Assembly (NCBI GenBank): GCA_900312665.1
Contig: ONZQ02000008.1
Coordinates: forward strand, 1,426,001 to 1,490,000
Length of the DNA: 64,000 nucleotides
Direction of reading: 5' to 3'
DNA from: Cephalotrichum gorgonifer
Lineage: Eukaryota > Ascomycota > Sordariomycetes > Microascales > Microascaceae
The notes beneath the pieces were generated by a model. That model had not been told where the DNA came from. It was given only the letters and a program-made list of their open reading frames with translations, and did no database searches. This document shows, piece by piece, positions 1 through 11,584 of this stretch; within the stretch, counting starts at the first letter, position 1; the number at the start of each line of letters is the position of its first letter. The position numbers and the translations under genes are program-made.

Positions 1-2986
1 GTCACTCGACCTTGTGTCAGACATGAATGAGTCGGGTCGTGTGGTGGTGGGAGAGGTGACGGAGAGGATAGAGTCACGCACGGTGCGGTGCGGGTGACGG
101 GTCTCGTCGACAATATCCTGCAGATCGGCAATGCTGCGGAGTGCCTCTTCATACTTTGCGTGAAGGTTATCGTACTCGTTCACGGTATTCTCGTGCTCGA
201 CTCGAAGTGTCACAAGTTCCTGGGTGACCGACTCGAGCTTATCAGCGACATACCTAGTCTGGGCCGGGCTTTGACGCTGTTCGGAAATCTGGCCCGGGCT
301 TTGACGTCGCTCGGAAATCTCGGCGGCGGGCTCGAGCTCGCCTTCTTCAACTTCGGATAGTTCGCGCTCCGTAGCATCGGTAGGCTCCTCGTCTGATTTC
401 GCACCGACGGGGGTAGCGACCCGATCACCGTTGAGATGCTCTTCCGACTCCTGGTCCTCCTCCCCCTCTTCTCCCTCTGGAATGACGGCCTCCTTCTGGC
501 TGTGCCGGCTCATATGAGATACATGAGACTGGGTCCTCGAGTGGGGTATCGACGACCGGCGACGAGAAACACCGTTAATCTCGGGAGTCTCGGCGGGGAC
601 GTCCTGGTGGAGGTTATCAAGCTCGTAAAGGAGCGAGTCGAGCTTGCCGAGGCTTCGCTGGCGTTCGATGACCTGTTCAAGTCGGTCAATTTCGCGCTGC
701 ATCAGCTCGGCGTCCTGGTCAGCCTCGGCCAGGCGCTCCTCCAGGGTCGAGATGTAATCCTCGCAACTCGCCTCGTTCTCCTTGACACGAGCTATCTCCT
801 TCCGGAGTTCGATAATTATCGTGGCATTCTTCTCTTCGCCTGACGTGTGGCCGTCAAGTTTAGACTCAAGGTCGTGCAAGTAGTTCTCGGTGTTCGCCTC
901 GCGATCCATGAGCTTCTGAAGCCGAGCCTGGAGCTGGCTGTTGATCGTCTCGGAATAGGCGAACTTTGACTCCTTCTCGAGGAGCGAGGCTTCGGTGTTG
1001 GAGAGCGACGCCCGCGTGCTGGAGAGGGACTGTTCGAGTGACTGGATGGTCTTTTCGTACTCAAGGACCACCTGCTCGACGGCCTGGGCGAATGAGTTTG
1101 AGCGATTTAGCCGCTCGGTGGCTATCTCGCCCGACTCGTCCAGTTCCTGGGCCGCGGCCTCGTTGTCCCGGGCCTTCGCCATCTCGGCAATTAGCCTCGC
1201 ATGGCGCTGGCTAAGGGTGGAGTACGTTTCCTGGGTATCGAGAAGCTGGTTCTGTAGCTCGAGCTCCCGCTCCGAGGGCCGCTCGGACCTCTCGCTTGTG
1301 GCGGGATTACGTCTTTCCCCACCCACGCGGTCAGAACTGCGGATCTGCTCCCTCAGGAAAGAGATTTCGGCCTTGAGGCGGTCGATAATGGCCTGCTTGT
1401 CGCCCTCCTCTACCTGTTGTATCCGCGGCTTACTCTGGATGGCTCGGGCCCTCTGCGCATACTGCACAGTGTTGAGCGTTTCGCTGATATGGAACTCCGC
1501 GGGCGTGACACAGGCGATCATGTAGGTGATTGCATTCCCGCCTAAGGAATCCTGGAGCAGGCGGGTGAGCTTGGAATCGCGGTAGGACACGTGTGACCCG
1601 GCCTGCCTCGACGAGAGCTGTGATATCACCTTCCCCAGAGACGCCAACCCGGCGTTGATTGATATACCCTCCTTCGCCCTCTCGCCCTGCGCTCCCGTGT
1701 TCTTGAGCCGCTCGCTACCGGCTAAATCGACGAAATGCAGCTTACTGTCGGTGGTCACCAGAACCTCCGATCCCGTCATGCTCTCTAGGGGTACCGAGAA
1801 CCGCTTCTCCGCAGTCGGCGTCCCGGACTTGCGCTGTACCAGATTTAGACTGAACACGGCGTGGGACCGACTCGACTTTGCGTTTATTGCCGTGGCGTCG
1901 GTCTGCCTTATGGTTGACCCGAAATTGAGGGCCTTCATTAAATCTTCCATTGAATTAATCTCCACGTGCCGGAGTCCGGTTAGGATGATGTTCCCCTTGA
2001 CGTCTTCGCGGATCGTGACAGGGCTGCGCTCGTTCGGTGCGACTTGGTCGGAGATCAACAGGTCGCGAAGGAGCTCGTTGTAGATTTCAACGTAGGTCGC
2101 CGTAAGCGTCCAGCCGCGCTCAGAGGTGGTTTGTTGGTGGGATGAGTATTTTTGCGGCGATCGCAGCTGAGACATGGAGTGCCGGTTTGACTTCTTTGTC
2201 GCGGCCTTGGACGTATCGAGTGATTCAAAGAGTGCCATGGCGGCTCGAGGGATAACACCTGCGGATTCCGCAAGATAGTTAGTACATTTCCGTTTGTGTG
2301 AGTGTGCGTGTGCGCGCGCGTGGTAGTAGTCCCTGCCACGCGCGAGAGACCATTGCGCGACGTGGGGAACGCGCTTACCCATTGACTGCCCGTCGCCTTG
2401 CTCCTGCGGGCCCGAGGTACCCATCGTGTACGACTTCCCGGCACCCGACTGGCCGTAGGCCAATAGCGAGACATTGTAACCTTGTACAAAGGAGTTGACG
2501 CAGTCCGACACGTAGTCCCAGACACCATCCTGCCCCGTTTCCTCGCCGAAGACACGATCGAAGACAAAGAGTTTTTTGCCCTGTGGCGAATCTATCGTTA
2601 AGCTTGTGTCTGACACCAAGTGCACCATAGACCCCTTGAATCGCTGCGGGATGAGGTCGAATCCGGGGTCGCTCGGTTTTAGTGGCGGTCGTACACGGAC
2701 AGCTGTTTCGCGCGAAAGGGGGGAAATAATTAGCAGTCTGATTGCGCGAAAATGGGAGCTAGAGTGCGAGGACAACTGCGACCGATGCATGTCCTCCATG
2801 CGAAGGCCGTCTGAATCACTTACCGACTTTGACTGCTGTCCGGGTTTCGTCATCTGATGCTCGACTTCCTCCGCCGGCTTTGCTTCCCTGGCTCAGCCGG
2901 CTACTGCTTCTGGGTGCTGGGCGAACCATCGCGCTCATCGGCCTCTGGGGCAGTTGTCCAGGTGATGCCGGTGGAGAGCTTGCCAT
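1..2986 (-). CDS. Kinesin motor protein, kinesin-4 (KIF4/KIF21)-like, 3' end outside window
   Basis: An ATP-driven microtubule motor; 915 residues are visible and the gene runs off the left edge. Exons read on the minus strand are 2986-2824, 2702-2379 and 2258-1. The ATG at 2986 opens a Pro/Ser-rich leader of about 50 residues, then the motor begins with KVAVRVRPPL. Direct motor signatures are the P-loop GQSGAGKSYTMG, switch I AKSSRSHA and switch II DLAGSE. Both introns have canonical ends (GTAAGT and GTAAGC donors, CAG acceptors). After the motor come long Glu/Gln/Leu-rich stretches typical of a dimerising coiled coil, then an acidic, Ser-rich part. The family choice rests on motor similarity and domain order from memory; another N-terminal kinesin class cannot be excluded. 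Transport or spindle function is inferred from the family. Confidence 0.93.
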
Positions 2987-5900
2987 GGCGGCGGGAGACC
3001 GAATGAGGGAGGACAGCCTCGACGATTAAGACGAGGCAGCTATATTCGGCTTGGATAATAGGGAGCTCGTTTGGACGATTGGGTAAAGTGAGGGAAAAGG
3101 GACAAGAAACGGATAGCGTGTGACGGAGCGGGAAGACAGGAGGTGCACTATTTTCGCGTGGTGCCTGAAGGGGAAGGGGGACTCCACAGCGGCGCGAAGC
3201 TAGAAGGAACGGGTTCTGGTGTACTTTGTGGGGGTGATTTGTATGGAAAGGTACAAGTCTCGGTTACATCCACGCGCCGACCGAGTCCAGGTTGGGGAAT
3301 GGGATAAATGGGGAGACGCAAGTCGTGGATTGGAAGATCAAGCCGCCCGTTTGATCCAGGGGCCCGGGGGGGGAGAAGTCATTCCCTTGTCCTCTGCGGG
3401 TCCGACGCTTGTGTGACTGACGGGCTCGGACTGGTGTGATGGGGGGGCTCGAGGGATGTTTTTCTGCTTGGGGGTCAAGATTCAGAGCTGTTTGGGGGAA
3501 CAGGATACACCGGATAGGCCAGGGTCCAGGGACCCGGGGGGGTCGCAAATTAAACCCACGCGTCTAACACCCTAAATGGTTTGACTTGGCTAATCCTGAT
3601 TGGGCTGGTGGTGGGTCCTAATAGCAATAACTCAATCCGCACGTCGAGGGCCCCCTGCCACTTTACTGTACGAGCAGCCGGCTGTGCCCTCGTACTCGTG
3701 CAAGGACTTTACTCTGTAGTATGGTTGTACAGTATGTCCCTTCCTTCCCCCCGGTTCCACTCTCGGACATGGACATTCATGGGCGCTGATCGTTGTTTCA
3801 GCGTCTTCGATGGCAGGGTCCCCCAGCATGGAATATCAGATGAACGGCCGAGCAGCGGTTTGCTACAAGTACTTGTACAGTCGCAGCCAGGCAAGGGGCG
3901 GCAGTGAGGGATGATTTGTTCGGCACAATTATGCAGCAGACTCGAACAAATATGCTGAAGACAATGCGCCCGTATTCGGTACCTGCACGGGAATTGGAAA
4001 ACAGACATGCGAGGCAAGAACATGAAGACGTTATATCAGTTCCGTCACCTCCTGCTCCAGCCAGTAATGAGGGGCGGAAGGTGATGTGAGGAAGGAGGGA
4101 TCCATCCATGCATGCCATCACAGCAGCCAGGTACGAGTACATACAAGCACGACCTCGAATAGCGGGTACGAAGAAGGGGCACACAGTAGGTATGTCTCCT
4201 ATTCTGGCATGTGGACTAGGGTGGGTACCTGACAGGTATGTACAACCACATACTTGAAGGGTATGGATGCAACCTGTACAGTAACAGTTGGTACATGAAG
4301 CTCGGTAATTTTGGGTGCAACCCGGTCGCTGGTGTACCCCACTTGCCATGCTCTCCTTCCTCTTGACCAGCCACCAGGTATTCCGTACCTGGTCTTATTT
4401 TCACCCGTCCAGAATGGACCAGAAAGCGGTCCGAGTGAAGCTGTCTGGGAGGCAGACTTTTTGCTTTCTAACCCCCTCCAGTAGTGATCTGAGGGCACAC
4501 GAGCGGGATATCCTGTACAGGTCTGCAGGGCATCCACTGGCCCGTTCCAAAATGGATGGGAGCCCGATGGGAGGAAAGAAAAGATGACTGCGCGCCCTGC
4601 ACGCCGACAGTATGGCGGCAGCGGCCCTCGGTTCTACGCATCTTCCAGACTAATACGATACCTCTCACTGACTGATACGACAAGGGAAGATGCGAGCACT
4701 CCAGATCCACGAAGTTATCCGAAAGCTAGAAGACGCACCTACTCATACCTACTCATGGCCTTCCATCCCATTGTCCCCATATCTCCATAGCGTGGCTTGG
4801 GGTACAAGTGCTCTGTTATCCTCACACATGTACGAAAGTACTCATACTCTGTCTGCACAGTCGTCAGCGCACGACACAGGGCGGAGGTGGGGCAGGCAAC
4901 CAGCATGAGCGGATCCAAGCAAGGAGGCGGCGCTGTACCGCTGTGATACAAGCCCTGTCCCAAAAGTTGTACGTGAACGCGTCACATCTGAGCAGCCTAC
5001 GAGCGTACCCCTTGTGTACCACCCGCTCCCATCCTTACACTCATGTAGCACCACCTCACTCCGCAGGCGCCAGAAGAAAAAAAAGGAAAGAAGAGGAAAA
5101 GCGCTACACGATTCCCATTCGGGAAGTCGCTCCTGAATTAATTCATCCCATCCTCGACCGATGTGCCGAGAAATGCAAAACCGGGAGTTAGCGCAGGGGT
5201 GCCAAATCAGGAGAAAACGAGTGCGAATCAAGTCCCTCACATTGTAGCTCCTGTGGGCCCCTATTCCTCCACTCTCCCCCACATTTACCGACATACATGT
5301 ACTTGTAATCAGTGATAGCTGGAAAAGCAAAAGGGGTCGTGGGTGGGAATTGGCCAGTGAGGAGGCCGAGCTGGTGGGTGTTTGCTGCTTGCTTGCTATT
5401 CCATCTAAAAAAAATAATTTCTTGTTTCCTCTTTTTTTTTTCCCTCCTTGATGCCCCTCGCCTATTATCTTCCTTCGTATCCGAGATGGAGGGTAATAGA
5501 TGCCACTAGCATCCGGACCATTAGGTGTGGTCCATATGAGTATGGAGGGATAGTGGAGCGAATACGATGTACTATGGCCCTTTGATGATGATATACATGT
5601 ATTGCCGCCCTTCCGGAGACGTGAGGCGGACGGCATAGTGAGGCGGCCGGCCTACAACATGGTTCCATTTTTCGATCAATTCATGAATATGCTATTATCA
5701 GCCATGCCAACTAGTCCGCCACGATGTTCAATGGTTTTCGGGAGCAGCCTAGGAGTCTCAAGTTCGGCTGTTGTTGATTCTCCTTCCCCTTGCCGGAAGG
5801 AAACAGCAGGTGATGACCACCAGGTGGCTGATATCCCCCACTCACTCGCCAAACCCGCACTACCCTGACCCTTTCCGTTCCGGCGCCATTGGTCTCGACA

Positions 5901-8873
5901 TCGTGACAAACCGTGGATACCTACCCTTAGGGTCCATGCACAATACAAGTGCAAGTATACGCACCTGAGGAGATCCACATCGGCGTCACCGCGCCCTGGA
6001 TCCCCGATTGCCGTGGGACTGACCCACACCCGGACATCGGGCACGACGAGCGATCTGCCTCTGTGTAAGTGACCGCCGGCGGACCAGTCAGCGAGGTCAT
6101 TCTTTCCGCCTCTACGTGCGGGAAGGTATACGGGGGTGCTTAACACTCGGCCGGAAGTGTAGATCAGCAGCATGGAAAAACTCATGCATCTGCTGCCCGA
6201 CAGGCCCCCCGTGAGGAGAAGCTATCACCTGCCCCCTTTCGGCGACCAGCCACATGCATGCGATCGTGTGATCTATGGGAAGTTTCCGAGATAGATATCT
6301 GCACTACGACCTTCCACAAACTGCTCCAGCGCCGACCGTGAACTGGAGGAACGCCACTGGAGAAGCGAAAATTCTCCGCAGTGCACGTTATGGATCTGGG
6401 CAGAAGAAACCCCCGCCCCCTCCTTTACCCGAGGCGAGACATACATGTAATGGGAGTGCTTGAAACTATAGAACGGCAGAACCATGGTTCAGTCTACGGC
6501 CCGGTATATCTTCAGTCGAGATTTATGCCCCGCCCTACCAGCGATAGGCGAGAGGCGAGAAACGCAAGATAATAGATAGGAACGGTGTGAGAGGGGCAAG
6601 AGGGGAAAAAAGCATGGGGCTTCATGTTTGTCACCAATCTGCAAATCCCGTCGATCCATCCTTTTGTTACGGAGTAACTACTGTTTGTTCTCTGGGGGGG
6701 TGAAACGAAGGCCGCCCACCCCGTTCTTTCTCGCGTGGCGGCCTTGTGTTATTCTAGAAGCAGATGGGGAAATTGAGTCTCTTCCCGCGAACGCCTTCAA
6801 CCAGGATGCCAACATCGTGAGCGACATCCGACATGACGCTCCCCGCAGTGGCGCTCCTCCCCGCGTCGCATCGTCGGCCGTGGTCCGTGGGACATAAAAT
6901 TCGTGCTCCGTTGCGCCGCTTACGGCTTCATGCAGTCGTGCATGCGGGCACGGACGCACCACGGACACACAATATACCAGCCTCCTTCGACCATTCCCCG
7001 GGAGGATAATACCCCTCACCCGGAAAAAGAATTGTAGAGGCATGAGGTAGGAGACCGACCAGATGAAGGAGGAGAGGCGGGGCCGGGCTTGATTGCTCAA
7101 GAACCAAGGTTTCAACACTGGTGGGAGGCAGAAAGAGAAAAGATTGAAAGGGAAAGGGCGGCCTCGACGATGACCATCTGATTCCGGGTCGGGGGTTGGG
7201 ATGGGGGGCTCCAGGGCGCTTAGAATCGCCTTTGTTGGCTTTTCCCCTCCACTCGCACGGCCGCTTCACTTTCTTCCACCAACACGACATCGGTCACAAG
7301 TTGAGAGATGGGGATTCCTTGCTAAAGGGAGTGCGTAAGACTTTGCTTGTGTATCGATGTAGCTGCAGAACCTCCGGTGAACTGAATATGTCTAAGACTC
7401 AAGGCAGACCTAAAACAGACCTCTCGAAGAGCGAACCCGTCGGTGAAACTCGCCCTCCCTCACCACGTCGAATTCTATTAATATTACAAACCTCATGCCC
7501 GACCGTGGAAAGCATTGACGAAACGGAAATCCCAAACCTTCCATGGCCCCCAAAGATCCCTTGTTCGGTCTCGGGCGCCCAGCCACTCAGAGGCCGAGAA
7601 CCCCGAAAACACTTGTTCCATGCACGCTATGACATCCGATGAGCAACCGAGGAGTTACATTGTGGAGGGCTCCTTTTTATCTTCTTGGTTCAAGGAAAAG
7701 GGGAAAGACAAAAAGAAAAGGGTCAAATGAGGAGGGGGCCGGGTCTCGGGCGGCCTCCTGGTCACCTCTCTGTCCTTGTTCTCCTTCTCCCTCCGTTTCT
7801 TTTCTTCCATGCTTGATTTTTTCGAGATGGAGGGCGAGGGAGGGGCAAGGTCGCCGTTTGAGAATATACCATTATAGATACTCTGTCTGTACTTTATCAC
7901 CAAAGCGCTGACGGCTGCGAATCAAGATGCCTGAATATCCTGGGCGCGTAGTGATCTTACAAGTAAGCCCGTCTATCCCTGGCTTCGCCTTCCGTTCGAC
8001 ACAACCAAGTATATTTGAAGTCGACGCGGAGGAGCGATTAGGAAAGACCTCTCTTGGCCGTAGTTCTTTCTGCGTTGAAATGATAGCGCATGATATGGGA
8101 GGACATTCTGATAGAGTCAATGTTAAGCGCAATATTCGAGTCGAAGAGTGTCAGTGGATTAACCAAGATGACGCGAATAAGCAGGTCAGCTTTTACGCCA
8201 TCCTAGATCCTGCCTAAGATTGTTTTAACACGATTTCAAAGCACATTGCGTGGCATGTCAGACGATGCCCTCTTACTTCGGAAGGATCGTCAAGAACCTG
8301 CACGACGCCCAATCCTCTCGTCCTGCCACGATAGTTTCCAGTTCTCACCTTCTTCCTCTCCTGTCAAGTATGGAGCTCATGTCCGACTTGCTAGGGAGAC
8401 GGAGGTCCGCAAGCTATCAATATGAACGCCCCGGATAGTTAGTTTCACATACAGGTCGTTCTCTTCTTCATTTCTCTCCGGACAACTGCTAGCACCATAC
8501 AGCATCATGAAAGACACCAACAACTGAGGGCTGTCGACTAGTCGACTTCGATGCTTCTTATTGCATCCTGGAACTTCACGTTAGGATGCGGCTGACTTGG
8601 CACAGCCCCCAACAGGATGCAGCATCGCCCAATACCGCACAAACTTGCACATTTAAGCGCGGGGGACCATACAAGTCGGCATCCTATCCTCGTGGAAACG
8701 CCACCAACAGCCTGGTCCAGAGCCTGCCTCAGCGAGGAGAAAACGCCATCCCTCCCACCTCCCAGACATGTTCCTCTCCGACTTCCGTTCGTCACTTCGT
8801 GTGTGCAATCGTACTGCGTTGGAACCACACTGCTCGTCATAACCCACCTCGCTAGGCCGACAACAACACCCCG
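2987..8873. other. Gene-poor 5.9 kb intergenic stretch
   Basis: No convincing gene is visible. Open frames here are short, overlap on both strands and look compositionally random. The stretch is rich in short palindromic words such as TACATGTA and GTACAAGTAC, carries one TACGGAGTA word (6668-6676), and includes a GTCGACTAGTCGAC palindrome at 8533-8546. It must contain the promoters of the kinesin (left) and the CorA-like gene (right). One 96-codon frame at 7927 is listed separately as a weak candidate. Confidence 0.6.
7927..8217 (+). CDS. Possible small orphan ORF (96 aa)
   Basis: I do not recognise this frame. It encodes a mixed-composition protein with Asp/Glu/Arg-rich segments and no signal peptide, membrane segment or known motif. 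Its composition looks more protein-like than other frames in this gene-poor region, but it has no supported partner exon. A GTAAGC word near codon 12 could be a splice donor, so the frame may be only part of something larger. Chance is a real alternative. Confidence 0.15.
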   Translation: MPEYPGRVVILQVSPSIPGFAFRSTQPSIFEVDAEERLGKTSLGRSSFCVEMIAHDMGGHSDRVNVKRNIRVEECQWINQDDANKQVSFYAILDPA

Positions 8874-10433
8874 ATGGAAGAGTTATACCGCCATCTCGGC
8901 TCATCCAGCCTCTGGTCCGAAAGGGAGCGCGACTGGTCGCTCTCGGGGGGGACCGACATTTGGCGCGGCCAGGCGTCGGGCAGAGTGTCGGTCCGGCACC
9001 GACAGAATATCGGGGCGGACAACTTTGCGGCGTGGCTGTCGGAAGACCCGCAGAAGGGCGGTGGTAGCAGCAGCGCAGGTAGCGAGCGCCTCTCGCGTTT
9101 CGCGCGCATCGTCTTCGCCGGCGCGGCACCTCGGTTGGAGAACACATCGGGGGATGGATTGGTCCAGGCGGCGATCGACAGCTTCGGGCTCCGGCTTGCC
9201 CACGCCTACGCCTTGAGCTGCGTCGCCGGAGTGATCTCCCTCCCGGTGCGGCACCAGGCCGGGGGTGAGGTGCGAACGTACGCGGTCACTTATCACCCCA
9301 AGCTCGTGGCCATCTGGTCTTCGACGTGCCACGGTGGCGCTTCTCCACCGTCTACGCCGGCCACGTACGGGTACGTGTACCCAACACGAACTACGCACGC
9401 CGTCATCTTCGCCGGCAAGGAGGAGCAGGCCGGCCTAAAGACCTTACTAGAGGCGCCGTGGTGGGACGCCGCGGTGGCCGCCCACCCCATGTTCCCGTGC
9501 CTCCTCTGCGGCCTGATGCTGAGCCAGTCGGCCGACGCGACACAGGCAGCCATCAAGGCCGACATCCGCTACTTGGAGGCGCACACGGGCCACCACACGT
9601 TCGCCAGCCGGCGCGGGACCCCCGCTGCCACGGGCAAGGAGCTGGCCCAGCTTAGCGCCCTCGCCAGCGGACGCGCCGGCAAGCTCGCCAGTACGGCTAG
9701 GAAGATCCGCGTGGCGCGGGAGCTGCAGGCTTTCACGATCGAGCACGCGCGGGAGGGGGATATGGCGACGGGGGGGCTGGTTGAACATCATGCCCGTCTG
9801 GTCGACAAGAGACTCCAGATGCAGATGCTCGACAACGAATATACCGTCGAGAGGGCCAAAATCCAGATGGACGCGGTGAGCTCGTGTGGTCTCCTATTCT
9901 GTCTTCCCGTTCCCCTTTACCCCTATTCCTTGTTAGCTCGATCCGCGAATGCGGCATGCTGAACTAACATGTGCCAGCTGTTCAACCTCATTTCCCAGAA
10001 GGACAGCCTAGTCGGGCAGCAGACGGCGCGCACGTCCCAGGTCGTGGCACAGTCCAGCCTGCAGGACTCGTCCTCCATGAAGGCTCTGGCCCTCGTCGCC
10101 TGCCTCTTCCTGCCCGGGAACTTTGTCGCTGCCCTCTTCTCCGCCCCGCTCTTCTCTTGGAACGACCCCCGAGACGACGCCGAAGCGAAAAGAACTGGCC
10201 TGGGGATCACGCCACAGTTCAACCTCTTCTGGGCAATCTCGGTGCCCTTAACAGCTGCCGTGTTCATAGCATACACGGCATGGTTGGTATTCCAGAAGAG
10301 GCGATGGCGTGACATGAAGAGAGACTTTGAGGCTATTGCACATGGAGACTCGGTTGACCCCATCAGTCGCTCTAGCTCGTATTACGCTGTTGAGGAAGGT
10401 CGGGCGGGGGAACCCAGCGGCCTATCAAAATGA
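8874..10433 (+). CDS. CorA-like membrane protein (divergent, fungal)
   Basis: Two exons, 8874-9875 and 9978-10433, give 485 residues. The GTGAGC donor and CAG acceptor keep frame. The last 150 residues look like the end of CorA/MIT-type ion channels: a helix with an ISQKDS/TARTSQ pattern precedes two hydrophobic segments at about residues 369-393 and 415-439, followed by a basic tail (QKRRWRDMKRD). CorA transporters carry GMN after the first membrane helix. Here the equivalent stretch reads LPGNFVAALF, so the Mg2+ selectivity signature is absent, as in many fungal relatives. The N-terminal 330 residues are soluble and not recognisable. Plasma or internal membrane location is inferred, and the transported ion is unknown. 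Confidence 0.82.
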
Positions 10434-11584
10434 TTGCACAACGAACCAATATGGATGGTGATCCATATATGAGGACATAGTCCGCGTCTGGGTTTCTAGC
10501 GCTGTTACACTATAAGGTATTCATGGCATCCCTCAGTCATCGTTTGTTGAATTCTGGGATATGCCCCTGTACGTACAGGTAGCGACATCTGTCTACCACC
10601 ACTGGTTCCCAATTGTAGTCCTGTGGCCTCCCTTTGGTGTCATGTTGCATTGGTGTCTTGAATTCGAGACCCCCGGAAGTGTCCTTCGTCAGGGACCCTG
10701 CTGGGCCTGGAGCTCACCATGTCCCGCCACATCCTATCCAACTGAATCGAGTGCTCGGTATCGGCTCTGTCCCGGACGCTCGCGCCACCCTCGGGATTCG
10801 TGTTACCACAGCCAGAAGAATTGTAGGTTCCTACTTACCCCTGATGGGTCAGCTGTCTTTGACTAGCTGGTGGCGATGGCACTTCTCCTTGATGAGCGTT
10901 GGCTCTGGTGTCTCCTGGCGACGTACTTTAAGACCTCTCCCTTGACGATTCATCCCGTTGTCGCTACGTATAATTTTCTCGAGGGAATGACGGCGCAGCT
11001 CGACCGCTCCATGGTCCACGTCCGTTTCGAACACAGGCTCTCCGGACTCGCCCTTTGCGTTCCTCAAGGGCCGAGCACCAGACCTACGCTCCATCCTGAC
11101 GAGCGGTCCAGGGACATGTACCAACGCAACCGGAGTGTGTCTTGCTATCCCGGGCCGATATTCGGCGCCATGATCTAACCGAAGTTGTCAGAGCGATCTC
11201 CGCCGCCCTGCGCACCCTTCGCTCGCCTTTCCCTCCTCGTCCTTCCCGAGAACGAGTGTATCGATCCAGGTACTCGGACCGTGCAGCCTACCAGGCCCGC
11301 CCTGTACTAAAAAAAACACCTGTCAATGAGAGCTATATGTAGAGAAATCTAGCAAATCCTCACGAAAATCCACGTCTAGGTACCTGCTTGAAGATATTCG
11401 GAGGGTGCTGTGTTGAGTGCCCATAGAAGACACGTGACTTAGTGTCAATTTCGCGAACCCACCCCACAGCATCATCGCCAACTCGTGTTTTGAACCACTC
11501 TCGCGACACACTAGTGCAACAGGACCGTGCTTGGATACCTCCTGCCCTCTCTCTCCTTCTCCTGGATGGGAGGCAACATAAAAC
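10434..11584. other. Intergenic region upstream of eme1
   Basis: About 1.15 kb between the CorA-like gene and eme1 with only short, unconvincing frames. It contains a CACGTGAC site at 11431-11438, described separately, and ends in the eme1 5' leader. Confidence 0.6.
11431..11438 (-). promoter_or_regulatory. GTCACGTG element upstream of eme1
   Basis: The plus strand reads CACGTGAC, about 150 bp before the eme1 ATG. GTCACGTG is the core bound by Cbf1-type bHLH and some bZIP factors. The same 8-mer occurs in the phosphatase/mre11 divergent promoter and upstream of the F-box gene at 29751. Function is inferred only. Confidence 0.35.

Noticed and set aside
4842..5636. 264-codon minus-strand frame in the gene-poor stretch
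   Set aside because: Composition is mixed and Ser/Arg-rich with no motif, no flanking exon and a competing frame on the other strand.
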